Positions 1 to 10,106 of a DNA stretch of 64,000 nucleotides are shown here, in pieces. The DNA is from Neurospora crassa OR74A (lineage: Eukaryota; Ascomycota; Sordariomycetes; Sordariales; Sordariaceae), in assembly GCF_000182925.2 (NCBI RefSeq), contig NC_026502.1:310001-374000 (forward strand). Reading direction: 5' to 3'. Positions within the stretch are counted from its first letter, which is position 1; each line of letters opens with the position of its first letter. Under the pieces are notes generated by a model. It was not told the DNA's origin and did not search any database. It worked only from the letters and a program-made list of their open reading frames with translations. The position numbers and the translations under genes were made by a program.

Positions 1-1
1 C

Positions 2-457
2 GGCTTGATGCTCGCCATGCACATGGACTACCGCATCATGAACCCCTCGCGCGGGTTCGCGTGCGTCAATGAGCTGGACTTTGGCGTGCCGCTTAAGCCT
101 GCTATGTCAGCTATCTTCAGAAGCAAGTGCACGCCGGGGGTTTATCGAAGTCTGGTGCTGGAGGCGCATCGGTTCGGTGGGGGGGAGGCGAAGGAAGCGG
201 GAATCGTGGATGCCACGGGGGGACTACAGGAGGTGATCCAGTTTGTGCAGGAGAAAAAGTTGACGGAGAAGGGAAAGACGGGGATTTATGGGTTGATGAA
301 GATGGAGATGTACCGGGAGACGGTGGAGGGGTATTTGACGGCTGAGGGACACGAGAGGGAGGAGGAGAGGGTACGGAGGATCGTGGAGGGGGAGAAGGAG
401 AGGAAGGAAAAGGGGAGGAGCACAAGGGAGGTCAAGGAGGGGTTGAGTAAGCTTTAG
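2..457 (+). CDS. Peroxisomal enoyl-CoA hydratase/isomerase family protein, 3' part only
   Basis: The reading frame runs in from the left window edge, so the start codon and N-terminal half are missing. What remains (about 151 residues) begins at the G-L-M-L-A-M segment of the crotonase fold, where the oxyanion-hole glycines and active-site helix lie, followed by D-Y-R-I-M and N-E-L-D-F-G-V-P-L, typical of the fungal delta3,delta2-enoyl-CoA isomerase (ECI) subgroup. The protein ends in the tripeptide S-K-L before TAG, a canonical PTS1 peroxisomal import signal. The C-terminal third is a charged Glu/Arg/Lys helix. Inferred role: isomerisation or hydration of unsaturated acyl-CoA intermediates in peroxisomal beta-oxidation. 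Family assignment is secure; isomerase versus hydratase cannot be decided without the missing half. Confidence 0.85.
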   Translation, partial: GLMLAMHMDYRIMNPSRGFACVNELDFGVPLKPAMSAIFRSKCTPGVYRSLVLEAHRFGGGEAKEAGIVDATGGLQEVIQFVQEKKLTEKGKTGIYGLMKMEMYRETVEGYLTAEGHEREEERVRRIVEGEKERKEKGRSTREVKEGLSKL

Positions 458-1628
458 GGATATGGGTATATGGAGATTTGGTGCGGTGGGAGGGATGGGA
501 AGGAGGGTGAGAAGGAGGTTGGAAATTGGATGTGGGAATCACGGAACCATGTCGTGCACTGGACAGGTCTGCGTTGGGAATTGGGATAGTATGTAGACCG
601 CTTCAACTGGTCAGGTGCTTGGGGATTCGGAATATTTGCAACGATTTGGTGATTGATTGACATGCTCGATAAGTATCTCGAACTGGTCACCTTCGCGCGA
701 TTTACTGTTTCAGACAAACCTCCAACAATCTCGAATATAACCATCACCAGCGACGGCAAAGGTGACGGTTGGTGAACGAAACGGCTCTGAGACACCACGA
801 CGTCACGGTCTGGCTTTGACATGTGATACCGGTTCGGCAGTCTGGCGACATTCAGCAATTGGGTGGCTTCTACCGCAACGAGCGAACCGGTGGCAGACCC
901 CGCTCACCCCAGGTAGTCACAGCAAATGCTCCGCGTCAACCGCGCCCAGAGGTGTATCCAACAGATATAACCCCCGACACTCAGTATCATCGCCTCTCTA
1001 TCTAACATATCTGCCCTGTTACCAGCTTGCTCTCGTCGTCAGTTACCACTTCTACCGGCTCTCTTTGTGGTTTTTGCTTTCTTCTTTTTCTTTTCTGTTT
1101 TCGAACCCACCCGTATACATGTATCGTAGTACCTCGAGTTCGAAGCCTGCACGTTCTACTCCTTCCAGCTCGTTATTGCGAATATTTCTTTATTTATTTA
1201 CTTTTATATTTTTCTGTTTTCTGTGGAAGCAAGCTCGTACATCTCAGGCCTACAAATTCACCGCATAGAACCTTTAACCAGCCTGAAGAATGTGAGTTCC
1301 TCGCAAAGGATTCAAATCTATTCGGCTGTGCTACTATCTCGCTGTGTGGACATACCTACTTTGCAATATGGTACGCTTACTGACAATTCCACCCCATCAG
1401 CCAGACTGCCGCCCTGTGTCAAACGACCATAGAACTAGCCTTTCACCACCACGACCAACAATCCGGACGATTTCCTACCTTCCAGAATCTTGACCCTCCC
1501 CCTACCGTAACGAATATCAACCACCTTTGTCCACGTCCAAAATGCCACCCTTTATTAGTCCGTGAGCCCAGTCTTTCACCACCACAATCAACATCAGACC
1601 TTGAATCATGAATGTCCAAGGGAGACAA
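458..1628. other. Intergenic region between two convergent genes
   Basis: No convincing gene. The interval separates the 3' ends of the enoyl-CoA isomerase gene (+) and the unknown three-exon gene (-). It is T-rich in the middle (about 1060-1220). An imperfect direct repeat with core TTTCACCACCAC is present near 1440-1462 and 1572-1597. Open frames here have no domain signature or coding bias. Confidence 0.5.
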
Positions 1629-3402
1629 CTAAATGCGTGGCAAGTGCTTGTTGAGAAATGCTTTCCTTGCCTGTGCTTGAACATGTGCATCGAGGGCCCG
1701 CATTTCTTCTTCCAATTGGTTTTGCACTAGGATAGGGTTCTGAACATTGTCGACTGGTCCTTGGGCTTCGATTTGGGCTTGAAGCATTTGGACGTGACAA
1801 CACCTCCGGAGCGACGCCAGCCGTTCCCTCTCTTTGCTCCATCGCTCCGGGGTATAAGGGACTGCAGTACTGCAAAGCGCTTTAAAGTATTCATACCGGA
1901 TCGGGCCTGTTTTACAGAATCCAACATCAGCCCCAAAAAGGTTCAACCAAAGAAACAGTTCGACGGAACAACACAGATAAGAACGGGACGTTCCTTCAAA
2001 AGTAAATAGTTGCCCAAGTCAAGTTCTGTCCTCGACCCAAAGCCAAAATAGCAAGAAAAGGCAGGCAGGAGGTAAGTACTTACTCCAATAATCAGCAGTA
2101 AGCCACCTTGTCCATTGCGGACAACATATCACTTCCACGTTGTGCGCAACCTCCAACGCGCCCGCTTTATAGTTCTGATACGACCTCGCTATCTCCTCAC
2201 CTGGGTACTCTCCTTGCGGCCACATATGCACGGGCGGGAACCTGTTATCTTGGTCATCCCGGTATTCGTTCACTACCACCTGGAATACAACTCGGTATTT
2301 TCCCTGTTTGCACGGGAACCTCACGTGGTGAAAGACGAAATACAAATCATTCTCGTTTATGGAAAGAAGGCCGTATTTGGAGGAACTGAGCGTTTGTACT
2401 ATCCATAGCGGGCCGCGAGAGGCGCGCTTGCCAAACGGGGTGCGGTGCGTCGAGGTGTCGGTGATAATGTCTGCATCAACAATGGTGTCTTGATTGACAA
2501 CAGTATCTTGCTCAATAACTGGGGCCTCGTCTTTGTGGTTAACATTGTCTCCGTCTTCGTGGTTCATGGTACCTTTGTCCGCATCTTGATCTACTGAGTT
2601 CCTCTCAGACGGGGGCGCAGGCCTCGCGGAGTTGTTTCTTTCCACGGTTATGTCCGCTTTGATGGTTGTAACGGCTTTGCTTTTGGCGTTGTAATGATGG
2701 ATGTATTGTTTCTGCTGAACAGGTTCCGACTGGACAGTAACTGGCTGCCTGGTGACTGGATGGAACAGGGGGAGAATTTTCCCTAAGAGAAGGTCAGTCA
2801 GGCCCCAAAACATCTTGCATGAGAATTTGTGTCTCGTTTATGTTTGATTGAGTGTGGTCTGTGTCCGCAGAAGGCACTGGGGGGCAGGGAGAAAGAAGTA
2901 GTATGAGGCAGTATCCAAGTAGGCCTTGGTTCTTTTCGGTCTCTCCACTGGCAAGGATAGAGAAACAAGACAGGGACAGAGGCAGCCGGATCGGAATCGG
3001 ATATGGTGCCATTTCCAGGGGCACATTACCTTCTTTATCTAGGTAGTTGCCTCTGTCATCCATGTGGTGTATCACATGCCCGTCTTTATCCACCTGCTCT
3101 ACCGACTTCATCACCACCTCCTTCGGTTGCTGTTCTTCCTCGTCTTCAACGTGAAAAACCTTCATGTTCACTACGGTGTTCCCCTAGAGCGCCGGGTCTG
3201 GTCGTGGGTTGACGGCAATAACAGCAGCATACTCGATCAGCCCACCGGAGACGGCTCTAGGCTGGGGTGAGACGATGAGTCTAGCAGCGACGGGGCGGCC
3301 ATCTAGGCCTCGTATCATGGGTTGAGGGAAGCGTTTCCGGATTTCGTGAGGTATGTGGTCACTGTGGGCGTCGTACCATTGAGATGTGGTGAAGTCGCTC
3401 AT
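1629..3402 (-). pseudogene. Unknown three-exon gene with one in-frame TAG; possible remote velvet-like domain
   Basis: Three exons join in perfect phase: 3402-3030, 2782-2084 and 1906-1629. The introns are 3029-2783 (GTAATG...TTAG, with CTGAC just upstream of the acceptor) and 2083-1907 (GTAAGT...ACAG). The sum is 450 codons, but codon 73 (3186-3184) is TAG. Upstream and downstream of it the frame is the same and both sides have coding-like composition. Codon 73 would be CAG before a single C-to-T change in CpA context. The middle exon has a stretch F-V-F-H-H-V-R-F...G-K-Y-R-V-V-F-Q that loosely resembles the FPDLSVR-EG-YRLRF core of velvet regulators; this is weak. The C-terminal exon is a charged, probably helical tail. 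Alternatives are a nonsense allele, stop readthrough, a sequencing error, or translation from Met-80 (3165-3163), giving about 370 aa. Confidence 0.5.
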
Positions 3403-5783
3403 CTTGAGGGTACTTTTGTGGTGATGAAGGCACTGCTGTGTGGGTGATGAAATTTAGGGGAACGTATGAAGTAGTGGATACTGTGATGATAATAGCTAGT
3501 TTAATCAATGATAGTGACCATGTAGAGCCGAGGGAATTATCGATGATGCCGTCAAGCAACTATGCAGTGAAGAGAGGGCGCTCTAATTGTTCAAAGACTT
3601 TTCGTGGAACAAGCGATTTAACAAAGAGAACAAAAATATCTGATTTCTGATTCCAAAAGCACCTTCCGAGGGTAGCTGTCTGTCTGTCATGCCTTCCAGA
3701 GTTAAGACGACAATGACTCATGCTGATGACAATTCCTGGAACATCAATATGAAACAGGCGGTTCCTTCCAAAATTAGTGTTCCTTCTTTCCGCAGGTAAC
3801 AAATGGAAAATACGGAAGTACTTAGTTACCTGGCCAGTCCATCTGGCCCAGCCTTGTTCCTCCCTATTGCTCCCTATCTCCCGAGTAACATCCATTTTCT
3901 GCTCATTCTGCCTCTTCGTCCATCGCGTCTTGTCCGTCCTACTTCGTCTTCCCCACCCTGTGTTTCTCTCCTGAATGCGATGACGCACTCCTTCGATACC
4001 ACTTTCACGTCGGATGGGCAGACTCAATACAGGTGATTCGAGTTTCTGTTGAGACATCGAGTTACGGCGCGTAAGCCGGTTGGTTAGATGTTACATGCAA
4101 CATCCCCCTTTCGATATCATAGACCGGGCATTATGCTGCAGGCCGTAACGCCTGTTCATCACCAACCAAGGTGGGTAGTTTTTGGCTGAGAGAAGTATAC
4201 AGGCTGTGTTCAACATCACGCGCCAGATGGCGAAGGGAAGATGGTGTGCACCGAACATTGAGCGCTCTGAAGTAATAGAAGACGATGCGTGCGATAGCGT
4301 CCGGATTTCCTGCTTAGAGGTAGCCTTAAACTCCTTCTTGCTGGCCAACATAGCGATGGCCTCGTTCTACGTACAGGTCACGGTCTTTCCACCCTAGACA
4401 TCGAGGTCCGGGGGGAGTCTGGTGCCAAGGGGGCACAACAACATGTACAGTTCGATACGCATCGCTTTACATAGGGGTGGCCCTTCCAATACAGTAATCT
4501 CATGAAGAATGTATTGGGAGGACGTCGACCGAGGATTACCGGGAATTCCTCCCATGAAGAGGACCTGGAACTTCGAACTTTTAGAAGATTAGAAATCGAC
4601 AGAGCTTCCGAACCGCTATCCTACCATTCCAGGTTTCCTTCCAATTCATATCTGAGCGAGTGTCCTGAGGTGTATGAGGGGAGGCTATCGAAATCCTGAG
4701 CGTTCAACTGAGCCTTCTACACAAAACGCTGACAAAAAGTGCAATAGCAGGTACATCTTACCAGGGTAGGTAGGTAAATATACCACTTCCACGGATTGGG
4801 CTTTGGATAATAATAGCAGTTTGTTTCGAGGAACGCCTTGACTGCCATGCCCACCCCAGGCCTTTTCATCGTAGTCAGAGGACAATCACTTAAATCGAAT
4901 CAACACAACGAAGTTATGCGCTTGGAAAAGTTAACATAAAATGACCGATTCATGACGGTACGGTAGTACCAAAAGAACCCCCTCATTGTATAGTCTTTGC
5001 TTGGGTGTACGTGCGAACTCGAGGGTTGACGGGAATTAATCGATATTGAGTCCCCAAAATTCGACAACGCCGGGCGTGCTGTACAAAAAGCACTCGGTAC
5101 TTGAGCTTGAAATTTGTAGTTGGGCTAGGGTGTGAAGCTGGCTTGAATTTCATCGTAGGTAAGTGGACAATGGCATATTTCATGTACTTGAAAGGTTCCT
5201 TCACTCGTCTATCGTTCCTCAAAGATGCGAGCTGTGCATTCCCTTCCAGCAATGACTTAAACTCTGGTAGAAACCACACACCTACGCTATATGCCGCTGA
5301 TGGTTCCTCACAGAGACGCCACGTAACAGGAACTCACGATCAAGGCTGCTAACAAGTAAAGGCTGCATGATGAATCAAGAGTATCAACAGAATACCTCTA
5401 TTGATCGAGCCTTTCACTCACATCTGAATCATCTTCTTTCTCCAGGCCATAACCACCTTCCCATTGTCACATTGCAGCTACTCATTTCTCGATATTCCTT
5501 TGTTTTTCCCCACTATTTTGTTTTCTGTATCTAACAAAGTTGAGAAAGCGCGCTTATGGGTATTGTTGATTTGTTTATGGAACAAAAAGAAAACACCCAA
5601 ATGATATATCCCAACCACAGAAACCAACCAAAGTTAAATCAATACAAGAAGCCCTATCCATGCTGCTGACTGAAGACAAAACCCATCATTAACTCTGAAC
5701 AAATCACACCGTACCTTGTCATAACACTGCACATTTTTGACCATAAGCTTCATATACCCCACCGGACAGACAAGGGTGCGGGC
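3403..5783. other. Intergenic region upstream of the unknown gene and downstream of un-24
   Basis: No gene is supported across 2.4 kb. The 165-codon minus-strand open frame at 3560-4057 has no domain and overlaps one copy of a diverged repeat (about 3750-3970), whose partner lies at about 23280-23480. The part nearest un-24 (5350-5780) is AT-rich and likely holds its 3' untranslated region. Confidence 0.5.
3750..3975 (+). repeat. Diverged dispersed repeat, copy A
   Basis: This stretch aligns by eye, in the same orientation, to 23280-23480. Shared blocks include GAAACAGGCGG-TTCCTTCC (one C/T difference), AAATTA, the ACCT-GCCA and GTCCAT-TGGCCCA blocks, and TGCTCAT-CTG. Differences include many transitions and several small gaps. 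No coding capacity or terminal repeats are evident. It could be an old dispersed element or a fragment of a segmental duplication; the family cannot be named. Confidence 0.6.
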
Positions 5784-8778
5784 TTAACCGCTGCACATCT
5801 CGCAGGAGGAGGGGTCGGCACCGGGATTCCAGGCGCCTGTTATTTGATGTGGTTAGTGTGTGTCTCAAGGTCTGGTAGGGGCTAAGTCTTGTCACTTACA
5901 AGCAGCAACTTGTTGCTCAGAAAGTGGAGCATTAGAGTAGATATTCTCGTCCCTCTCCTGGCTATCTTCGTCCACGTCCTCATTCTGGCCCTCCTTTCTC
6001 TCCAGCAGCGGTGAGCCAATGTCCTCGGTCTTAACAATCGGGTCAGTGGCCAGAGCCTTGGGGCTCTCAGGCTCGGGCAAATCGGCCTTGAAACCGGCAC
6101 TCTTGGCGGGCGAGACAAGTGGACGGGGCCTGTTGTCACTCTGTACAAGAGTTTCAGGAACCTCAGTGGGAGGAGGTGTGCTGGCGGGTGTGGGAACATC
6201 CCTGGTGCCGATGGGTGTGCTAGTGCCACTAACACCAGTCTGGGCATACGGGCGGGGGCCCGAAGTGTTCTCCCTCAACACGATAGACGTATAAGTGCCA
6301 GCGGGAGGGGAGCGCTTCTTAAGACCCGAGTGGGCTGGGGCCACTCGGTCATCCGTGGCCCTGAGAGCCTCCTGGTCTACAGTGAACTGGATGGGCTGAG
6401 CAGCAGCCTGCGTACGGAGGTAGTACATGCCGGTCTTGAGACCCATCTTCCAGCCGGCGAAATGCATGCTGGTAATCTTGCCCATGGTGGGTTCGCGCAT
6501 GTGAATGTTGAGGGACTGGGACTGATCAATGAAGGCACCACGATCGGCAGCCATCTTGACAATGGTACGCTGAGAAATCTCCCAGACGGTCTTATAGAGA
6601 GCCTTGATGTCATTGGGAATGCTTTGGATGTTCTGGATAGAACCGCCCTCAGCAATGATGCGGTTCTTCATGGCATCAGACCAAAGGCCCATCTCCACAA
6701 GATCCCTGAGAAGCCAGGGGTTGACGACCTGGAACTCGCCGGCGAGCACACGTCGTTGGTAGATGTTAGAGGTGTAAGGCTCGAAGCACTCGTTGTTGCC
6801 AAGAATCTGAGAAGTGGAAGCAGTGGGCATAGGAGCAAGCAGCAGACTGTTGCGAACACCGTACTTCTTGATGTCCGCCTTGAGAGCAGTCCAGTCCCAG
6901 AGGTTGGTAGGGGTGACGTTCCACATGTCGTATTGGAGGATTCCTTGGGAGACGGGTGAGCCTTCGTAGGTGGCGTACGGGCCCTGCTCCTTGGCGAGCT
7001 GGCAAGAGGCAGTAAGAGCGGCGTGGTAGATGGTCTCGAAAATCTGGATGTTGAGCTTGCTAGCCGCGTCAGAATCGAAGGGCATGCGGAGAGCCAAGAA
7101 AGCATCAGCAAGACCCTGAACACCGACACCAATGGGACGGTGACGCATGTTGCTGTTGTGGGCCTCCTTAACGGGGTAGTGGTTGATGTCAATGATCTTG
7201 TTGAGGTTGCGGACGACGACTTGAGTGACCTCGTGCAGCTTCTTGAAGTCGTAAGAGGCATTCTCGTAGTCGATAAAGGCGGAAAGGGCGAGAGAGGCAA
7301 GGTTGCAAACGGCAACCTCATCCGGAGCAGAGTACTCGATAATCTCAGTGCACAGGTTGGAGCTGCGGATGGTACCCAGGTTCTTCTGGTTACTCTTGCG
7401 GTTGCAGGCATCCTTGTAGAGCATGAAGGGGTTGCCCGTCTCAGTCTGGGCCTCGAGGATGGCATACCAAAGCTTCTGGGCCTTGACGGTCTTGCGACCC
7501 TTGCCTTCCTTTTCGTACTTTTCGTACAGAGCTTCGAACTCGTCACCGTAAACGTCGGCAAGGCCAGGGCACTCGTGAGGGCACATGAGAGTCCACTGGC
7601 CGTTCTGCTCAACACGCTTCATGAAAAGATCGGGGATCCAGAGGGCAAGGAAGAGATCGCGAGCGCGCACCTCTTCCTTACCGTGGTTCTTGCGGAGGTC
7701 AAGGAACTCGAAGACATCGGCGTGCCAAGGCTCGAGGTAGATGGCGAAAGCACCAGGACGCTTGTTGCCACCCTGGTCAACGTAGCGGGCGGTGTTGTTG
7801 AAGACACGGAGCATGGGAACGATACCGTTGGATGTGCCGTTGGTACCAGCGATGTAGGAGCCAGTGGCACGAATGCGGTGGATGTTGAGACCGATACCGC
7901 CAGCCATCTTAGAGATCATGGCGCAGGTCTTGAGGGTATCGTAGATGCCCTCGATACTGTCTTCCTTCATGTCGACCAGGAAGCACGAAGAGAGCTGGGG
8001 CTGGGGAGTACCGGCGTTGAAGAGGGTGGGAGAAGCGTGGGTGAAGGTCTTGAGGGACATGAGGTTGTAAGTCTCAATGACCCGCTCAACGTCGTCTCCC
8101 CAGATACCGACAGCAACACGCATGATCATGTGCTGGGGACGCTCAGCAATCTGGCCATCGAGCTTAAGAAGGTATGATCGTTCGAGGGTCTTGAAGCCGA
8201 AGTATTGGTAGTTGAAGTCACGGTCGTAGACAATTGCCGAGTCGAACTCGTCCTTGTGGCGCATGACACACTCGTATACGTCCTTGGCGATCATGGGGGA
8301 GTGCTTTCCGGTCCTGGGGTTGACATAGTTGTACAGCTCGCTGATAACGAGCGACCATTGCTTCTTGGTCTGCTTGTGGAGGTTGGACACGGCGATACGG
8401 GCGGCGAGGATGGCATAGTCGGGGTGGGTGACGGTCATGTAGGCGGCAGTCTCGGCAGCCTAGGGAAAGATTATGTGTTAGCTCGTGATTTATAATCGGT
8501 ACAAGGAGAGGGACTGGGGAGAAGGTGCTTACCAGATCGTCTAGTTGTGCTGTGGTGACGCCACCGTAGACGCCAGAGATGACCTTTTGTGTAATGGCTA
8601 CAGGATCAACATGGTTCATGTCGAGGCCATAACAGAGCCTCGAAACACGAGCTGTGATCTTGTCGAACTGGACGCGCTCCTGGCGGCCATCTATGAGGAG
8701 AGAGTTAGCATTGGGCGTGATGATGGTATTGGGGTAGGAAGGGAGAGTCGTGAACATACCGCGCTTCTTGACATACAT
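5784..8778 (-). CDS. un-24: Ribonucleoside-diphosphate reductase large subunit, UN-24
   Basis: Four exons: 8778-8760, 8690-8533, 8459-5900 and 5836-5784; introns of 69, 73 and 63 nt. The product is 929 aa. It begins M-Y-V-K-K-R-D-G-R like yeast RNR1 and carries an N-terminal ATP-cone (allosteric activity site), the redox cysteines C218 and C444, the thiyl-radical site N427/C429/E431 (N-L-C-T-E), and a C-terminal C924-E-M-C927 pair that re-reduces the active site. Class I RNR reduces NDPs to dNDPs with a diiron small subunit in the cytosol. Roughly residues 790-910 form a Pro/Ser/Glu-rich linker to the CxxC tail. In N. crassa this gene also causes heterokaryon incompatibility together with het-6; I recall the C-terminal region being assigned allele specificity. 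Two ACGCGT boxes lie upstream. Which allele (OR or PA type) this is cannot be judged here. Confidence 0.97.
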
Positions 8779-9305
8779 AATGTCTGATGTGTGGGGGAGA
8801 AGGTGAAGAAGAGGGAACAAGAACAAGTACAGTTATTGACAACCAAAATGGAGGGGACAAAACAGAAGAACACGAAAACTTGAAGTGCTGCTGCTGCTGC
8901 TGGGCCGTAGACAGGATTCGACTACGCTGACAAATGGCACGAGCAGGAAGACGACTAACACCAAGATAGGCCCAAGCAATCTCGAAGTTGTCTTGGGGGA
9001 AATTGGGTATAGGATGGAGGAGAAGGAGGAGAGGGAAGGACAGTAACTTGAAGTAGTCACAGTCACGGAAGAGACGGGAGAGAAGGGGAAGGGAGAGAAC
9101 GAAGAGACGGATCGAAGGAGAAGGCAGCGAGAAGGATGGTTTTTCGAGATTGGCGCGTCCACTCTTTTCTAGCGCTCGTCTTGGACTGGAAACTGCCAGT
9201 GCCAATGCGGGACCTCTATGGGTCGGCCGTCAAAAGCGCGTCACCCACGGCAGTGTGCACTGCAGTAGCAGTATGTGTGCATTTTGGAGTACTGGGAGCA
9301 CAAGG

Positions 9306-9311
9306 ACGCGT
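9306..9311. promoter_or_regulatory. ACGCGT box (MCB-type), upstream of un-24
   Basis: Perfect palindromic ACGCGT about 530 bases upstream of the un-24 start. In yeasts this MluI cell-cycle box is bound by MBF and drives G1/S expression of DNA-synthesis genes including RNR1. Function here is inferred from the sequence and its position only. Confidence 0.45.
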
Positions 9312-9491
9312 CTCACTGCGGGCTGCTACAGTTTTTGTTCTTTTGGAGCGCGTTGTAGCCCGGGGCTGGAGGGGAGGGGCTCCACCAAAAGTCTCCTCGT
9401 CCCCCCCTCCCCTGGCCCGATGTTAAACAAAACACTGCAGCTGCCACCCCACCTTTTAACAGCGCTAGCACCACTTTACACGTCCAGAACG

Positions 9492-9497
9492 ACGCGT
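9492..9497. promoter_or_regulatory. Second ACGCGT box upstream of un-24
   Basis: Second perfect ACGCGT, about 715 bases upstream of un-24 and about 610 upstream of the TatD gene start. Two copies within 190 bases strengthen the case for MBF-type control of un-24, though random occurrence is not excluded. Confidence 0.4.
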
Positions 9498-10106
9498 CTG
9501 TAAATTACATCATCGCAAGCAATGCGGAATTGTGAATTACCGTGAACATTACTCTTTGCCTTTTGCCTTTTCAAGTTGAGACAAAATTCACAGATATTCA
9601 CAGCGCCGTGTCACCCATTTGTTTACATCGCGCCCTGCTGCCTGACAGTCTGACACTAGCAAAATCCCAGACCCGCGCGGATCCGTAACTCCAGCCATCG
9701 GCACCTTGAATCCGCCCAAAAACACGGTGCTTAAGTAATCATGGATGGGCGCCCTGCAGCGACTCAGCGGATGAGCTGCAGCGAGCCAAGCATGGCCCCT
9801 GTCAGGTCCCAATCCAATGTTCAAGCTTAAACCTCTCTCCATCAGCCAAACAAGTCACTGGAGTAGGAGACGACATCATACTGTCCTGTTCATCTCGTCC
9901 GATGACTTGAGAAAGGAAACGTGCGCTTTACAGGGTTCAAAGGTTTCAGTTTGAGCGTTTAAATTGCAAGAGAAGACACAAGATCCAGGGTTTGACCAAA
10001 CTTTATGTCGATGAGATTGAGTGTCTCACGACCAAGTCTGCACATCCTCGCAAGACCACCAATCTTGAGCAGCCGTAACTGCAACATCACAGCACCATTG
10101 ACAACC

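Larger units (their letters stand above)
8779..10106. other. Divergent promoter region, un-24 / TatD gene
   Basis: The 1.33 kb between the two divergent start codons holds no gene. On the minus strand the first 400 bases upstream of un-24 are pyrimidine-rich, including a CAG/CTG microsatellite near 8885-8902, and probably form its 5' untranslated region. Two MluI cell-cycle-box sequences lie at 9306-9311 and 9492-9497. Confidence 0.5.

Noticed and set aside
3003-3012. ATGGTGCCAT match to the CYS-3 consensus
   Set aside because: It lies in an intron of the unknown gene, and one chance match is expected.
3560-4057. 165-codon minus-strand frame
   Set aside because: Overlaps the diverged repeat copy A; the partner copy at 23280-23485 does not keep an equivalent frame.
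6330-6959. 209-codon plus-strand open frame opposite un-24
   Set aside because: Antisense shadow of the same exon without independent support.
7023-8177. 384-codon plus-strand open frame opposite un-24
   Set aside because: It is the antisense shadow of a strongly coding exon; composition is explained by the codon bias of un-24 and no domain is seen.
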